Positions 1-5,354 of a stretch of DNA of 5,354 nt are shown piece after piece. Within the stretch, counting starts at the first letter, position 1. Every line of letters starts with the position of its first letter. This DNA comes from an uncultured Azospirillum sp. Lineage in GTDB: Bacteria > Pseudomonadota > Alphaproteobacteria > RF32 > CAG-239. The stretch lies in assembly GCA_946184595.1 (NCBI GenBank), contig CAMHFM010000066.1, positions 1 to 5,354 on the forward strand. The letters are read 5' to 3'. The notes beneath the pieces are model-generated. The model was given only the letters and a program-made list of their open reading frames with translations, had not been told where the DNA came from and searched no databases. A program made the translations under genes and the position numbers.

Positions 1-88
1 ACCGTGTCTTACCTGGTAGAATATCTGATTCCTTTGTAAAACACTCCTGGCTAAACCACTCACTCAGTAAATTTAAGACTTTTTTCAT
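1..88 (-). CDS. possible 5' end of an unrecognised protein, cut by the window edge
   Basis: An open frame starts at an ATG (complement of 86-88) and stays open for 29 codons to the window edge. It begins MKKVLNLLSEWFSQECF and continues with a stretch containing LPGKTR. The MKK start and the amphipathic LNLLSEWF segment look protein-like, and it lies in the same direction as htpG, 114 bp beyond the htpG stop. I do not recognise the family. Against it: no clear Shine-Dalgarno lies upstream (the leader is A/T only), and the plus strand also has an open frame here, from 3 to a stop at 109-111. It may be a real gene start or chance. Confidence 0.3.
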   Translation of the reverse strand, partial: MKKVLNLLSEWFSQECFTKESDILPGKTR

Positions 89-152
89 AATAATTTGTTT
101 TTTAGTTATCTAATATAATTACTTTATGTTTAAAATATACCACATTTAGGCA

Positions 153-185
153 AACACATCAAGAATGCATCTTGATTTTTGTGTT
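153..185. terminator. AT-rich stem-loop downstream of htpG, possible terminator
   Basis: Positions 158-164 (ATCAAGA) pair with 170-176 (TCTTGAT) around a 5-nt loop. After a four-T bulge the outer AACAC (153-157) pairs with GTGTT (181-185). It lies 18 bp past the htpG stop codon, where a terminator would be expected. The T-rich side follows the stem on the plus strand, so as an intrinsic terminator it fits a plus-strand transcript entering from the left better than htpG. The stem is weak and AT-rich. Confidence 0.35.
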
Positions 186-202
186 ACAGAATTGTGACAT
201 TT

Positions 203-2041
203 TTAAATAGCTTTAAGGATATATTCTCCCATTTTTTCAGTATAGAATGCCGGATTTGTAACGGTTTCACCTTCTGCAATTTTAGCCTGATCCAGCAACA
301 ATTTTGAGATTTCTTCAATCTTAGATTTTTGTCCGTCATCATGAATCATCTCGCTCAATTTAATAATCAGCGGATGATATGGGTTAATTTCTAAGATTCG
401 CGTGCTGGCAAAAGCTGTCTGCTGTTGATGATTACGCATGAGCCGCTCGAGATGAATACTCATCTGGCCGTTTTCTACCGTTAAGCTGACCGGACTCTTT
501 GTTAATTTATCGGTACTCTCAACTTTACCGACTTCTTCTTTAAGTGTTTCTGCCATAAACTTGATCAATTTATCCAATGAACCTTCTTCTGCTTTAGGTT
601 CTGTCCGCTCAACCTTCAAATCTTCATCAGCTTGAGAGATATGTTTAATGGCTTTTCCTTTATAGTTTGTAAGGACTTGCGGCCAAAACTCATCAATCGG
701 ATCAGTCAACAATAAGACTTCAATATTTTTAGCCTTAAAAGCTTCCAATTGCGGATTATTCATCAAGGTTTTAACATCATCACCGGTAATATAATAGATT
801 GCCTTCTGTTCTGCCGACATGCGAGAAATATAATCATCTAACGACGTCAATTTCTCAGCATCTGCCGTTGAAACAAAACGAGATAATTCAGCAACTTCTT
901 CGCGATTCGTCAAATCCTCATAAATACCTTCTTTAAATGCAGCTCCGAACGCCTCCCAGAATTTTTTATAATCCTCGGCATTTTCACTCCGTTTTTTCAA
1001 TTCTTTAAGCAAACGAGAAACGGTCCCTTGCTTAATTTTTGCAATCAACGGACTCTGTTGCAGCATTTCACGAGAAATATTCAGTGACAAATCAGCCGAA
1101 TCAATTACACCTTTTACAAAACGCAAATAGGTCGGCAACAGTTCTTCTACTTTGTCAGAAATAAACACTTTGTTGACATACAACTTCAACCCTTGTTTTT
1201 TATCCGGCTGGAATAAATCATAAGGTTGCTCGCTTGGCACAAACAACAAACCTGTATATTCGATATTTCCTTCAGCCTTAAAATGCAATTTAAGCCACGG
1301 ATCATCAAAATTTTTAGAAATATGATGATAAAACTCTTTATACTGATCTTCAGTAATTTCCGCCTTATTTTTAGCCCAAAGAGCGGAACCTGTATTAACT
1401 GTTTCTTCTCCGGCTTTGCCCAAATCCAAAACAATCGGATAATCAATATGATCTGAGTACAAACGAATAATTTGGCGCAAATAAATACCGTCTAAAAATT
1501 CTTTAGCATCTTCTTTAAGGAACAATTTGATTGAGGTACCGTTACTTTCGCGTTCGGTTTCTTCAATTTCAAAACCGCCGACACCATTTGATGTCCATTT
1601 ATAAGCCTGCTCTTCACCAGCTTTTTTGGTAACAACCTCTACTTTCTCGGCAACCATAAAGGCAGAATAAAAACCGACACCGAATTGCCCGATTAAATCC
1701 GTTGCCGAACCATTATCTTTCATATTTTTAACAAATTCAGCCGTACCGGATTTAGCAATTGTCCCAAGATGATTAATCAAATCATCTTTATTCATACCAA
1801 TACCGTTATCTTCAATAGTCAACGTCTTTTCTTCAATATTCGGAATAATTTTAATCTTCATTTCACCGGATGATTTAGAAAGTTCAGGATTCATCAAACG
1901 AACATAATGCAATTTATCGCACGCATCGCTGGCATTTGAAATTAATTCCCGTAAAAATATCTGCCGTTCCGAATAAATTGAATTAATCACAATATCCAAT
2001 AATTTTCCGACTTCCGCCTTAAAACTAATTTTTCTACTCAT
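203..2041 (-). CDS. htpG: Hsp90-family molecular chaperone HtpG
   Basis: This is the cytosolic bacterial Hsp90, an ATP-driven homodimeric chaperone that helps remodel client proteins, usually with the DnaK system. The 612-residue length is normal for the family. The N-terminal GHKL ATPase domain shows FLRELISNASDA (29-40) with catalytic Glu32 and Mg-binding Asn36, then DNGIGM (78-83) with nucleotide-binding Asp78, the GTIAKSGT lid segment (93-100), and GQFGVGFYSAF (118-128). The middle domain carries NISREMLQQS (321-330) with Arg324, the residue that contacts the ATP gamma-phosphate in the family. The C-terminal dimerisation domain is complete to a TAA stop, and no frameshift is seen. The start is set by an AGGAGG 5 nt upstream of the ATG. 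The gene is divergent from the ferredoxin gene and appears to have its own heat-shock-type promoter. The call is secure. Confidence 0.98.
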   Translation of the reverse strand: MSRKISFKAEVGKLLDIVINSIYSERQIFLRELISNASDACDKLHYVRLMNPELSKSSGEMKIKIIPNIEEKTLTIEDNGIGMNKDDLINHLGTIAKSGTAEFVKNMKDNGSATDLIGQFGVGFYSAFMVAEKVEVVTKKAGEEQAYKWTSNGVGGFEIEETERESNGTSIKLFLKEDAKEFLDGIYLRQIIRLYSDHIDYPIVLDLGKAGEETVNTGSALWAKNKAEITEDQYKEFYHHISKNFDDPWLKLHFKAEGNIEYTGLLFVPSEQPYDLFQPDKKQGLKLYVNKVFISDKVEELLPTYLRFVKGVIDSADLSLNISREMLQQSPLIAKIKQGTVSRLLKELKKRSENAEDYKKFWEAFGAAFKEGIYEDLTNREEVAELSRFVSTADAEKLTSLDDYISRMSAEQKAIYYITGDDVKTLMNNPQLEAFKAKNIEVLLLTDPIDEFWPQVLTNYKGKAIKHISQADEDLKVERTEPKAEEGSLDKLIKFMAETLKEEVGKVESTDKLTKSPVSLTVENGQMSIHLERLMRNHQQQTAFASTRILEINPYHPLIIKLSEMIHDDGQKSKIEEISKLLLDQAKIAEGETVTNPAFYTEKMGEYILKAI

Positions 2042-2046
2042 AAAAG

Positions 2047-2052
2047 CCTCCT
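2047..2052 (-). promoter_or_regulatory. ribosome binding site of htpG
   Basis: A perfect AGGAGG on the minus strand sits 5 nt before the htpG ATG. It fixes the start codon and predicts efficient translation. Confidence 0.85.
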
Positions 2053-2069
2053 AAAATATCCTTTTTCTT

Positions 2070-2101
2070 CTTATGTAAGAACAAAAAAATCACTCCGCAA
2101 G
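2070..2101 (-). promoter_or_regulatory. heat-shock (RpoH-type) promoter of htpG, overlapping a sigma70-like promoter
   Basis: Read on the minus strand, CTTG (2101-2098) is followed by an 18-nt spacer and CTTACATAAG (2079-2070). The published alphaproteobacterial heat-shock consensus is CTTG-N17/18-CYTATNTNNG. Only one specified base of the -10 block differs (C for T), and the trailing G is present. The same DNA can be read as TTGCGG-N17-TACATA for the housekeeping sigma factor. Transcription would start about 20 bp before the AGGAGG. The spacing, position and gene function agree, but there is no experimental support here. Confidence 0.6.
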
Positions 2102-2121
2102 AGCACCTTAAAAAAATTTAC

Positions 2122-2149
2122 TTGATTTTATTTGAAATCTCGTTAGATT
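2122..2149 (+). promoter_or_regulatory. candidate promoter of the ferredoxin gene
   Basis: TTGATT (2122-2127) and TAGATT (2144-2149) are separated by 16 bp, each a partial match to the -35 and -10 consensus. The expected start of transcription is about 30 bp before the ATG. The region is AT-rich, so chance matches are likely. Confidence 0.4.
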
Positions 2150-2187
2150 AGCGGTGTTGTCTATAAAAATTTTTAGGAGTAAATATA

Positions 2188-2427
2188 ATGGTTTCTGTTG
2201 TAAATGATTCCTGCATTAAATGCAAAACTTGCGCTAGCGTATGCCCAGTTGACGCTTTTCATGAAGCTGAATCTCAATTGGTTGTTGATCCTGATACATG
2301 TATCGCTTGCGGCGTTTGCATTTCTGAATGCCCAGTCAGCGCTATCTCTTCTGATGATGAAGCTGATGAAGCAACTGTAAAATTCAATGCTGAACAAGCA
2401 AAAGTTTGCCCTGGTGCAAATGACTAA
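2188..2427 (+). CDS. 2[4Fe-4S] ferredoxin, clostridial type
   Basis: A 79-residue soluble electron carrier. It has two complete CxxCxxCxxxCP motifs: Cys9, 12, 15, 19 (Pro20) and Cys38, 41, 44, 48 (Pro49). As is usual in the fold, the last Cys of each motif should ligate the other cluster, giving two low-potential [4Fe-4S] clusters. The second motif lacks the insertion of Alvin-type ferredoxins. The flanking sequence (CIKCK, CPVDAF, VVDPDTCIACGVC) recalls the 7Fe ferredoxin FdxA, but the first motif is two residues shorter than in FdxA and the usual second Cys of CPVDCF is Ala23. After residue 54 comes an acidic tail (DDEADEA) with a ninth cysteine, Cys74, in VCPG. AGGAG at 2175-2179, 8 nt before the ATG, supports the start. 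The gene is monocistronic by its terminator. The redox partner is unknown; candidates are 2-oxoacid:ferredoxin oxidoreductases, hydrogenases or Fe-S assembly enzymes. Confidence 0.93.
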   Translation: MVSVVNDSCIKCKTCASVCPVDAFHEAESQLVVDPDTCIACGVCISECPVSAISSDDEADEATVKFNAEQAKVCPGAND

Positions 2428-2452
2428 TTAAAATAAAAAATTGAAAAATTTT

Positions 2453-2484
2453 AACTCCACTGAAATTCAAGTGGAGTTTTTTTT
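2453..2484 (+). terminator. intrinsic terminator of the ferredoxin gene
   Basis: AACTCCAC (2453-2460) and GTGGAGTT (2471-2478) form a perfect 8-bp stem with a 10-nt loop. An uninterrupted T run follows (2477-2484). It begins 25 bp after the ferredoxin stop codon and should separate this transcript from typA. Confidence 0.92.
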
Positions 2485-2506
2485 GCGCTTTTTATGCGAT
2501 AAATGC

Positions 2507-2534
2507 TTGATATTTAAAATTAAGTTGCTATTGT
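2507..2534 (+). promoter_or_regulatory. candidate promoter of typA
   Basis: TTGATA (2507-2512, 5 of 6 to consensus), a 16-bp spacer, and an extended -10 element TGC-TATTGT (2526-2534). It lies just past the ferredoxin terminator. It would give a leader of roughly 160 nt containing the whole 2585-2696 palindrome. No better promoter was seen between it and typA. Confidence 0.45.
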
Positions 2535-2584
2535 AAGGCGAATTTTGAAATAAGAAAGATTACCTTACGTCATCTTTGGCACGG

Positions 2585-2696
2585 TCAATTTCTTTGATAA
2601 ATGGCTGTGCTACGCCGTGACTTTTTGACGACATGTACAACTAGCTACATTAGGAAAAAAGTCACAAGTATGACAACCATTTGGGAAAGAAATTGA
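2585..2696. repeat. 112-nt imperfect palindrome in the typA leader
   Basis: The two arms can fold into one long hairpin. 2585-2595 pairs perfectly with 2686-2696 (11 bp). 2599-2604 pairs with 2677-2682 (6 bp), 2606-2608 with 2673-2675, and 2611-2613 with 2668-2670. 2617-2626 pairs with 2656-2665 (10 bp), and 2633-2637 with 2646-2650 (5 bp) around an 8-nt loop. That is about 38 Watson-Crick pairs broken by small internal loops. No T run follows on either strand, so it is not an intrinsic terminator, and no target-site duplication is visible at the ends. It could be a small dispersed palindromic or MITE-like element, or a cis-acting RNA structure that covers the typA ribosome-binding region (GGGAAAG, 2683-2689). 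The pairing is directly visible; the function is unknown. Confidence 0.82.
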
Positions 2697-2698
2697 AA

Positions 2699-4519
2699 AT
2701 GCAGATGAGGAATATTGCAATTATAGCTCACGTCGACCACGGTAAAACTACACTTGTTGACGGACTATTAAGACAAAGCGGCACATTCAGAGATAATCAA
2801 AAAGTTGCCGAATGTGTGATGGATAGTAACGATTTGGAAAGAGAGAGAGGAATTACGATTCTCTCAAAATGCACATCCGTTGATTGGCACGGCACACATA
2901 TTAATATCGTCGATACTCCCGGACACGCTGACTTTGGCGGTGAGGTTGAACGTATTTTATCTATGGTCGATGGTGTCGTCTTACTGGTTGATGCATCTGA
3001 AGGTCCGATGCCTCAAACCAAATTCGTCTTAGGGAAAGCGCTCAAAATCGGTTTAAAACCGATTGTAGTCATTAACAAAGCCGACAAACCGGATGCCCGC
3101 GTTGATGAGGTCTTAGACGAGATTTTTGATTTGTTTGTCAGCTTAAATGCCAATGATGAACAATTAGATTTCCCTGTTTTATATGCTTCAGGACGTAATG
3201 GCTGGGCTGTCAAAGAAATGACAGATGAGAAAAAAGACTTAACCCCATTATTTGAGTTAATTCTTTCTTATGTTCCGGAACCGAATTGTGAACCTGATGC
3301 CCCATTCAGAATGTTAGCAACAACATTGGAAGCTAACAAATTTATTGGCCGCCTATTAACCGGAAAAATCCAATCCGGCACATTACACGTTAATGATACC
3401 GTCAAAGTTTTAAACGGCAATAACGAGGAATTAGAGCGTGTCCGTATCAGCAAAATTTTAGCTTATAAAGGGTTGGACCGTGTTGCTTTAGAAGTTGCTC
3501 ATGCCGGAGATATTGTTGCTGTTGCCGGTGTTGTTAAAGGAACTGTGGCCGATACCTTATGCGATTTTAGTGTAGAGCAGGCTATTAAAGCTCAACCAAT
3601 TGATCCTCCGACATTGGCAATGACCTTCTCAATCAACGATTCTCCTTTAGCCGGACGTGAAGGTGATAAAGTTACCTCTCGTATGATTTGGGACAGATTG
3701 TGCAAGGAAGCAGAAGGCAATATCGCCCTCAAAATTTCTCGTACCGATCAAACTGATACTTTTGAAGTTGCCGGACGAGGTGAACTCCAACTCGGTGTCT
3801 TGATTGAAACCATGCGCCGTGAGGGTTTTGAATTATCTATTTCTCGCCCGAAAGTTTTAATGAAAAAAGATGAAAACGGCAATTTGTTAGAGCCGGTTGA
3901 AGAGGTTGTTATTGACGTTGATGAAGAATTTTCAGGAACCGTCGTTGAAAAACTCGGTCAAAAACGCGCTGAATTGGTTGAGATGATTCCATCACAACTC
4001 GGCAACAAAGTCCGTTTAATTTTCAACGCACCTTCTCGTGGTTTAATCGGTTATCACTCCGAATTTTTAACAGACACACGCGGTACCGGTGTAATGAATC
4101 GTATTTTTAAGGACTATGAACCTTATAAAGGCGATATGATCGGCCGTCGCAACGGTGTTTTAATTTCCGCTGAAAACGGCACTGCCATCGCTTATTCTTT
4201 GTGGAAACTGCAAGACCGCGGACCGATGTTTATTGATGCCAACGTTCCTGTTTATACGGGTATGATTATCGGTGAGCACACCAAATCCAATGATTTGGAA
4301 GTTAACTGCTGCAAATCTAAGCAATTAACCAACATCCGCGCTGCCGGTAAAGATGAGGCCATTGACCTCATTCCGCCACGTAAGTTATCATTGGAGCAAG
4401 CTTTGTCTTATATCCAAGATGATGAACTCTTAGAAGTCACTCCGAAAACTTTGCGCCTACGTAAACGTATTCTGGACTCTTTAGCACGTAAACGTGCAAA
4501 ACCGGAAGTGATGGAATAA
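2699..4519 (+). CDS. typA: translational GTPase TypA/BipA
   Basis: A ribosome-binding GTPase of the EF-G/LepA group. In other bacteria it helps 50S subunit assembly and growth at low temperature or under stress. From the ATG at 2699 it has 606 residues, close to E. coli BipA. The G domain shows G1 AHVDHGKT (10-17), switch region ERERGIT (47-53), G3 DTPGH (72-76) and G4 NKAD (126-129), where NK[IV]D is more usual. EF-G-like domains II, III and V follow, then the BipA-specific C-terminal domain with TKSNDLEVN and RAAGKDEA, ending in a basic tail ([16 protein letters not shown]). It is intact. Three starts are possible: TTG 2681, ATG 2699 and ATG 2705. ATG 2699 gives [18 protein letters not shown], matching the usual family N-terminus, and has a weak GGGAAAG 9 nt upstream. 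TTG 2681 would add six residues encoded by the palindrome arm and has no Shine-Dalgarno. It has its own candidate promoter and terminator. Confidence 0.97.
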   Translation: MQMRNIAIIAHVDHGKTTLVDGLLRQSGTFRDNQKVAECVMDSNDLERERGITILSKCTSVDWHGTHINIVDTPGHADFGGEVERILSMVDGVVLLVDASEGPMPQTKFVLGKALKIGLKPIVVINKADKPDARVDEVLDEIFDLFVSLNANDEQLDFPVLYASGRNGWAVKEMTDEKKDLTPLFELILSYVPEPNCEPDAPFRMLATTLEANKFIGRLLTGKIQSGTLHVNDTVKVLNGNNEELERVRISKILAYKGLDRVALEVAHAGDIVAVAGVVKGTVADTLCDFSVEQAIKAQPIDPPTLAMTFSINDSPLAGREGDKVTSRMIWDRLCKEAEGNIALKISRTDQTDTFEVAGRGELQLGVLIETMRREGFELSISRPKVLMKKDENGNLLEPVEEVVIDVDEEFSGTVVEKLGQKRAELVEMIPSQLGNKVRLIFNAPSRGLIGYHSEFLTDTRGTGVMNRIFKDYEPYKGDMIGRRNGVLISAENGTAIAYSLWKLQDRGPMFIDANVPVYTGMIIGEHTKSNDLEVNCCKSKQLTNIRAAGKDEAIDLIPPRKLSLEQALSYIQDDELLEVTPKTLRLRKRILDSLARKRAKPEVME

Positions 4520-4550
4520 AATATCATATTCATAAAAAAAATAAAATACC

Positions 4551-4588
4551 TGCCTAATTCTTATAATCCTAGAGTTAGGCAATTTTTT
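4551..4588 (+). terminator. intrinsic terminator of typA
   Basis: TGCCTAATTCT (4551-4561) pairs with AGAGTTAGGCA (4571-4581) in an 11-bp stem with one G-U pair. The loop is 9 nt and TTTTTT follows at 4583-4588. The stem starts 31 bp after the typA stop. An A-rich stretch before the stem may also let it work on the opposite strand. Confidence 0.93.
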
Positions 4589-4590
4589 AT

Positions 4591-4640
4591 GAAACGATTT
4601 GGAACGAAATGGGACGATTTGGAACAAATTGGAACTTTAC
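4591..4640. repeat. five degenerate tandem 10-bp repeats
   Basis: Five consecutive 10-mers start at 4591, 4601, 4611, 4621 and 4631: gaaacgattt, ggaacgaaat, gggacgattt, ggaacaaatt and ggaactttac. The first half of each approximates GGAAC; the last unit keeps only that half. The 12-mer ACGATTTGGAAC occurs exactly at 4594-4605 and again at 4614-4625. The units are phased to one helical turn, between the typA terminator and the lysozyme-like gene, ending 79 bp before its ATG. This may be a binding-site array for a regulator of that gene, or a decayed simple repeat. Confidence 0.6.
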
Positions 4641-4704
4641 CCCTATAGAATCAGCTACTTCCATTATGGTAATATGATTTTTGACCAAATTTCATAACTA
4701 TAAT

Positions 4705-4710
4705 AGGAGA
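4705..4710 (+). promoter_or_regulatory. ribosome binding site of the lysozyme-like gene
   Basis: AGGAGA followed by a 9-nt A-rich spacer and ATG at 4720. This fixes the start of the last gene. No convincing promoter was found: TATAAT at 4699-4704 is too close to the start codon to serve as its -10, and TAATAT at 4670-4675, preceded by TGG, lacks a good -35. Confidence 0.8.
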
Positions 4711-4719
4711 AAACAAAAA

Positions 4720-5354
4720 ATGAGTAAATCTCTAGGATTCAACGGGTGGAATAGTATACCTTTAAATAATGATTATAATTCTGAATATAATAATCTCCTT
4801 AATACAACTTGGACCAATGAAACAAATAACAATCCGAATTATATTTCAGATGATGAATTATATAAAAGAATGTGGAATAATATTAATGAATATGAAGATG
4901 TAATACCTTATCCATATTTAGATACTAAAGGAAATATAACGACAGGAGGTGGTGCAAATATTGATAACTATGATAATTTCATGAAAGTTAATTTTACAGT
5001 CAACGGAGTTCCGGCAACAGATGCTCAAAAACTAATAGCATACCATAATTTAAGAAAATTAAGCCAACAAAGAGATGCTGATGGAAATTATTTATATGCA
5101 AGAAAAACAGCAGACTTTTTTAAAGATAAGACAAATTTACAATTATCAGATCAAGATGCTTACAATATGGCACAAAACCATATGACAAATGATTTAGCTC
5201 ATGTTCGGAAAGAATTTACAGATTTTGATAGTTTCCCCAATCCATTAAAAGAGGTTCTGTTAGATATTCAATACAATGTCATAGGTGGCTTAAACAAACA
5301 AAATTGGCCAAAATTATACCAAGCCATTGAAAATCGAGATGTTTTGGGAGAAAA
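4720..5354 (+). CDS. GH24 (T4-type) lysozyme-like protein, 3' end beyond the window
   Basis: The open frame gives 211 residues to the edge with no stop. Residues 1-57 are low-complexity and Asn-rich (16 Asn), with no signal peptide or membrane segment. From about residue 55 the sequence fits the lysozyme fold. Glu59, Asp68 and Thr74 keep the Glu-x8-Asp-x5-Thr spacing of T4 lysozyme Glu11, Asp20 and Thr26, in the context YEDVIPYPYLDTKGNITTGGG. The His that follows this motif in T4 (His31) is Ala79 here, giving GGGANID. A helical region follows (99-165). FPNPLKEVLLDIQYNVIGG (172-190) and WPKLYQAIENRD (196-207) resemble the C-terminal lobe of GH24/pesticin-type enzymes. It would cleave the MurNAc-GlcNAc bond of peptidoglycan. 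Codon use differs from typA: Arg is mostly AGA, Ile is often ATA and Asn is mostly AAT, suggesting transfer. The family call rests on motif spacing, not on a search. Prophage endolysin, secreted effector and domesticated lysozyme all remain possible. Confidence 0.82.
   Translation, partial: MSKSLGFNGWNSIPLNNDYNSEYNNLLNTTWTNETNNNPNYISDDELYKRMWNNINEYEDVIPYPYLDTKGNITTGGGANIDNYDNFMKVNFTVNGVPATDAQKLIAYHNLRKLSQQRDADGNYLYARKTADFFKDKTNLQLSDQDAYNMAQNHMTNDLAHVRKEFTDFDSFPNPLKEVLLDIQYNVIGGLNKQNWPKLYQAIENRDVLGE

Noticed and set aside
1186..1446. Open frames inside htpG on both strands (also 1226-1456)
   Set aside because: They overlap a fully conserved htpG in other frames, have low-complexity Ile/Lys/Phe-rich translations and show no recognisable motif.
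2091..2107. CIRCE (HrcA) operator near the htpG promoter
   Set aside because: CACTC and GAGCAC-like pieces are present, but the TTAGCACTC-N9-GAGTGCTAA inverted repeat is not.
2173..2397. Minus-strand open frame opposite the ferredoxin gene
   Set aside because: It is the antisense of a clearly coding ferredoxin with all eight cluster ligands, and its translation resembles nothing known to me.
2533..2568. Inverted repeat GTAAGG...CCTTAC upstream of the palindrome
   Set aside because: Only 6 bp with a 24-nt loop in AT-rich DNA; too weak to call as a structure or operator.
2617..2665. Inner part of the palindrome as a terminator
   Set aside because: The 10-bp stem has a 29-nt loop region and is not followed by a T run on either strand.
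3013..3453. Two minus-strand open frames within typA (3013-3213 and 3268-3453)
   Set aside because: typA is intact and conserved across this stretch; these are antisense shadows without initiation signals.
4589..4648. 19-codon frame beginning MKRFGTKWDD over the decamer repeats
   Set aside because: Its ATG overlaps the end of the typA terminator T run, it has no Shine-Dalgarno, and its content follows from the 10-bp repeat.
4699..4704. Perfect TATAAT before the lysozyme-like gene as its -10 box
   Set aside because: It lies only 15 nt before the ATG and abuts the Shine-Dalgarno, so a transcript from it would lack the ribosome binding site; the nearest TTGACC is only 12 bp upstream.

Overview
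The window looks like ordinary chromosome from a low-GC alphaproteobacterium. The TypA sequence is of alphaproteobacterial type, judged from memory of the family. The htpG upstream region carries a close match to the alphaproteobacterial heat-shock promoter (CTTG-N17/18-CYTATNTNNG). A stand-alone clostridial-type 2[4Fe-4S] ferredoxin points to an anaerobic or microaerobic lifestyle, so an anaerobic, possibly gut-associated lineage is a reasonable guess that the sequence alone cannot prove.

Layout, left to right. Positions 1-88 may hold the 5' end of a minus-strand gene that runs off the window (weak). Positions 153-185 form an AT-rich hairpin between it and htpG. Positions 203-2041 (minus) encode the Hsp90 chaperone HtpG, with a strong Shine-Dalgarno and a heat-shock-like promoter. 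A 146-bp divergent intergenic region separates it from a 79-residue ferredoxin at 2188-2427 (plus), which ends in a clear intrinsic terminator. The 271-bp gap that follows holds that terminator, a candidate promoter and a 112-nt imperfect palindrome (2585-2696) ending 2 nt before the preferred start codon of typA. typA/bipA (2699-4519, plus), a ribosome-associated translational GTPase, ends in a strong terminator. Next come five degenerate 10-bp repeats (4591-4640). The last gene starts at 4720 and runs off the right edge. It is AT- and Asn-rich and carries the Glu-x8-Asp-x5-Thr triad of a GH24 (T4-type) lysozyme.

The genes do not form one operon: each has its own signals and terminators. htpG and typA are both stress and translation housekeeping genes, and the ferredoxin is a general electron carrier. 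The lysozyme-like gene looks like a later acquisition by base composition and codon use. The least ordinary features are the palindrome that covers the typA ribosome-binding region, the 10-bp-phased repeat array, and the divergent lysozyme. No CRISPR array, tRNA, rRNA or complete insertion sequence was seen.
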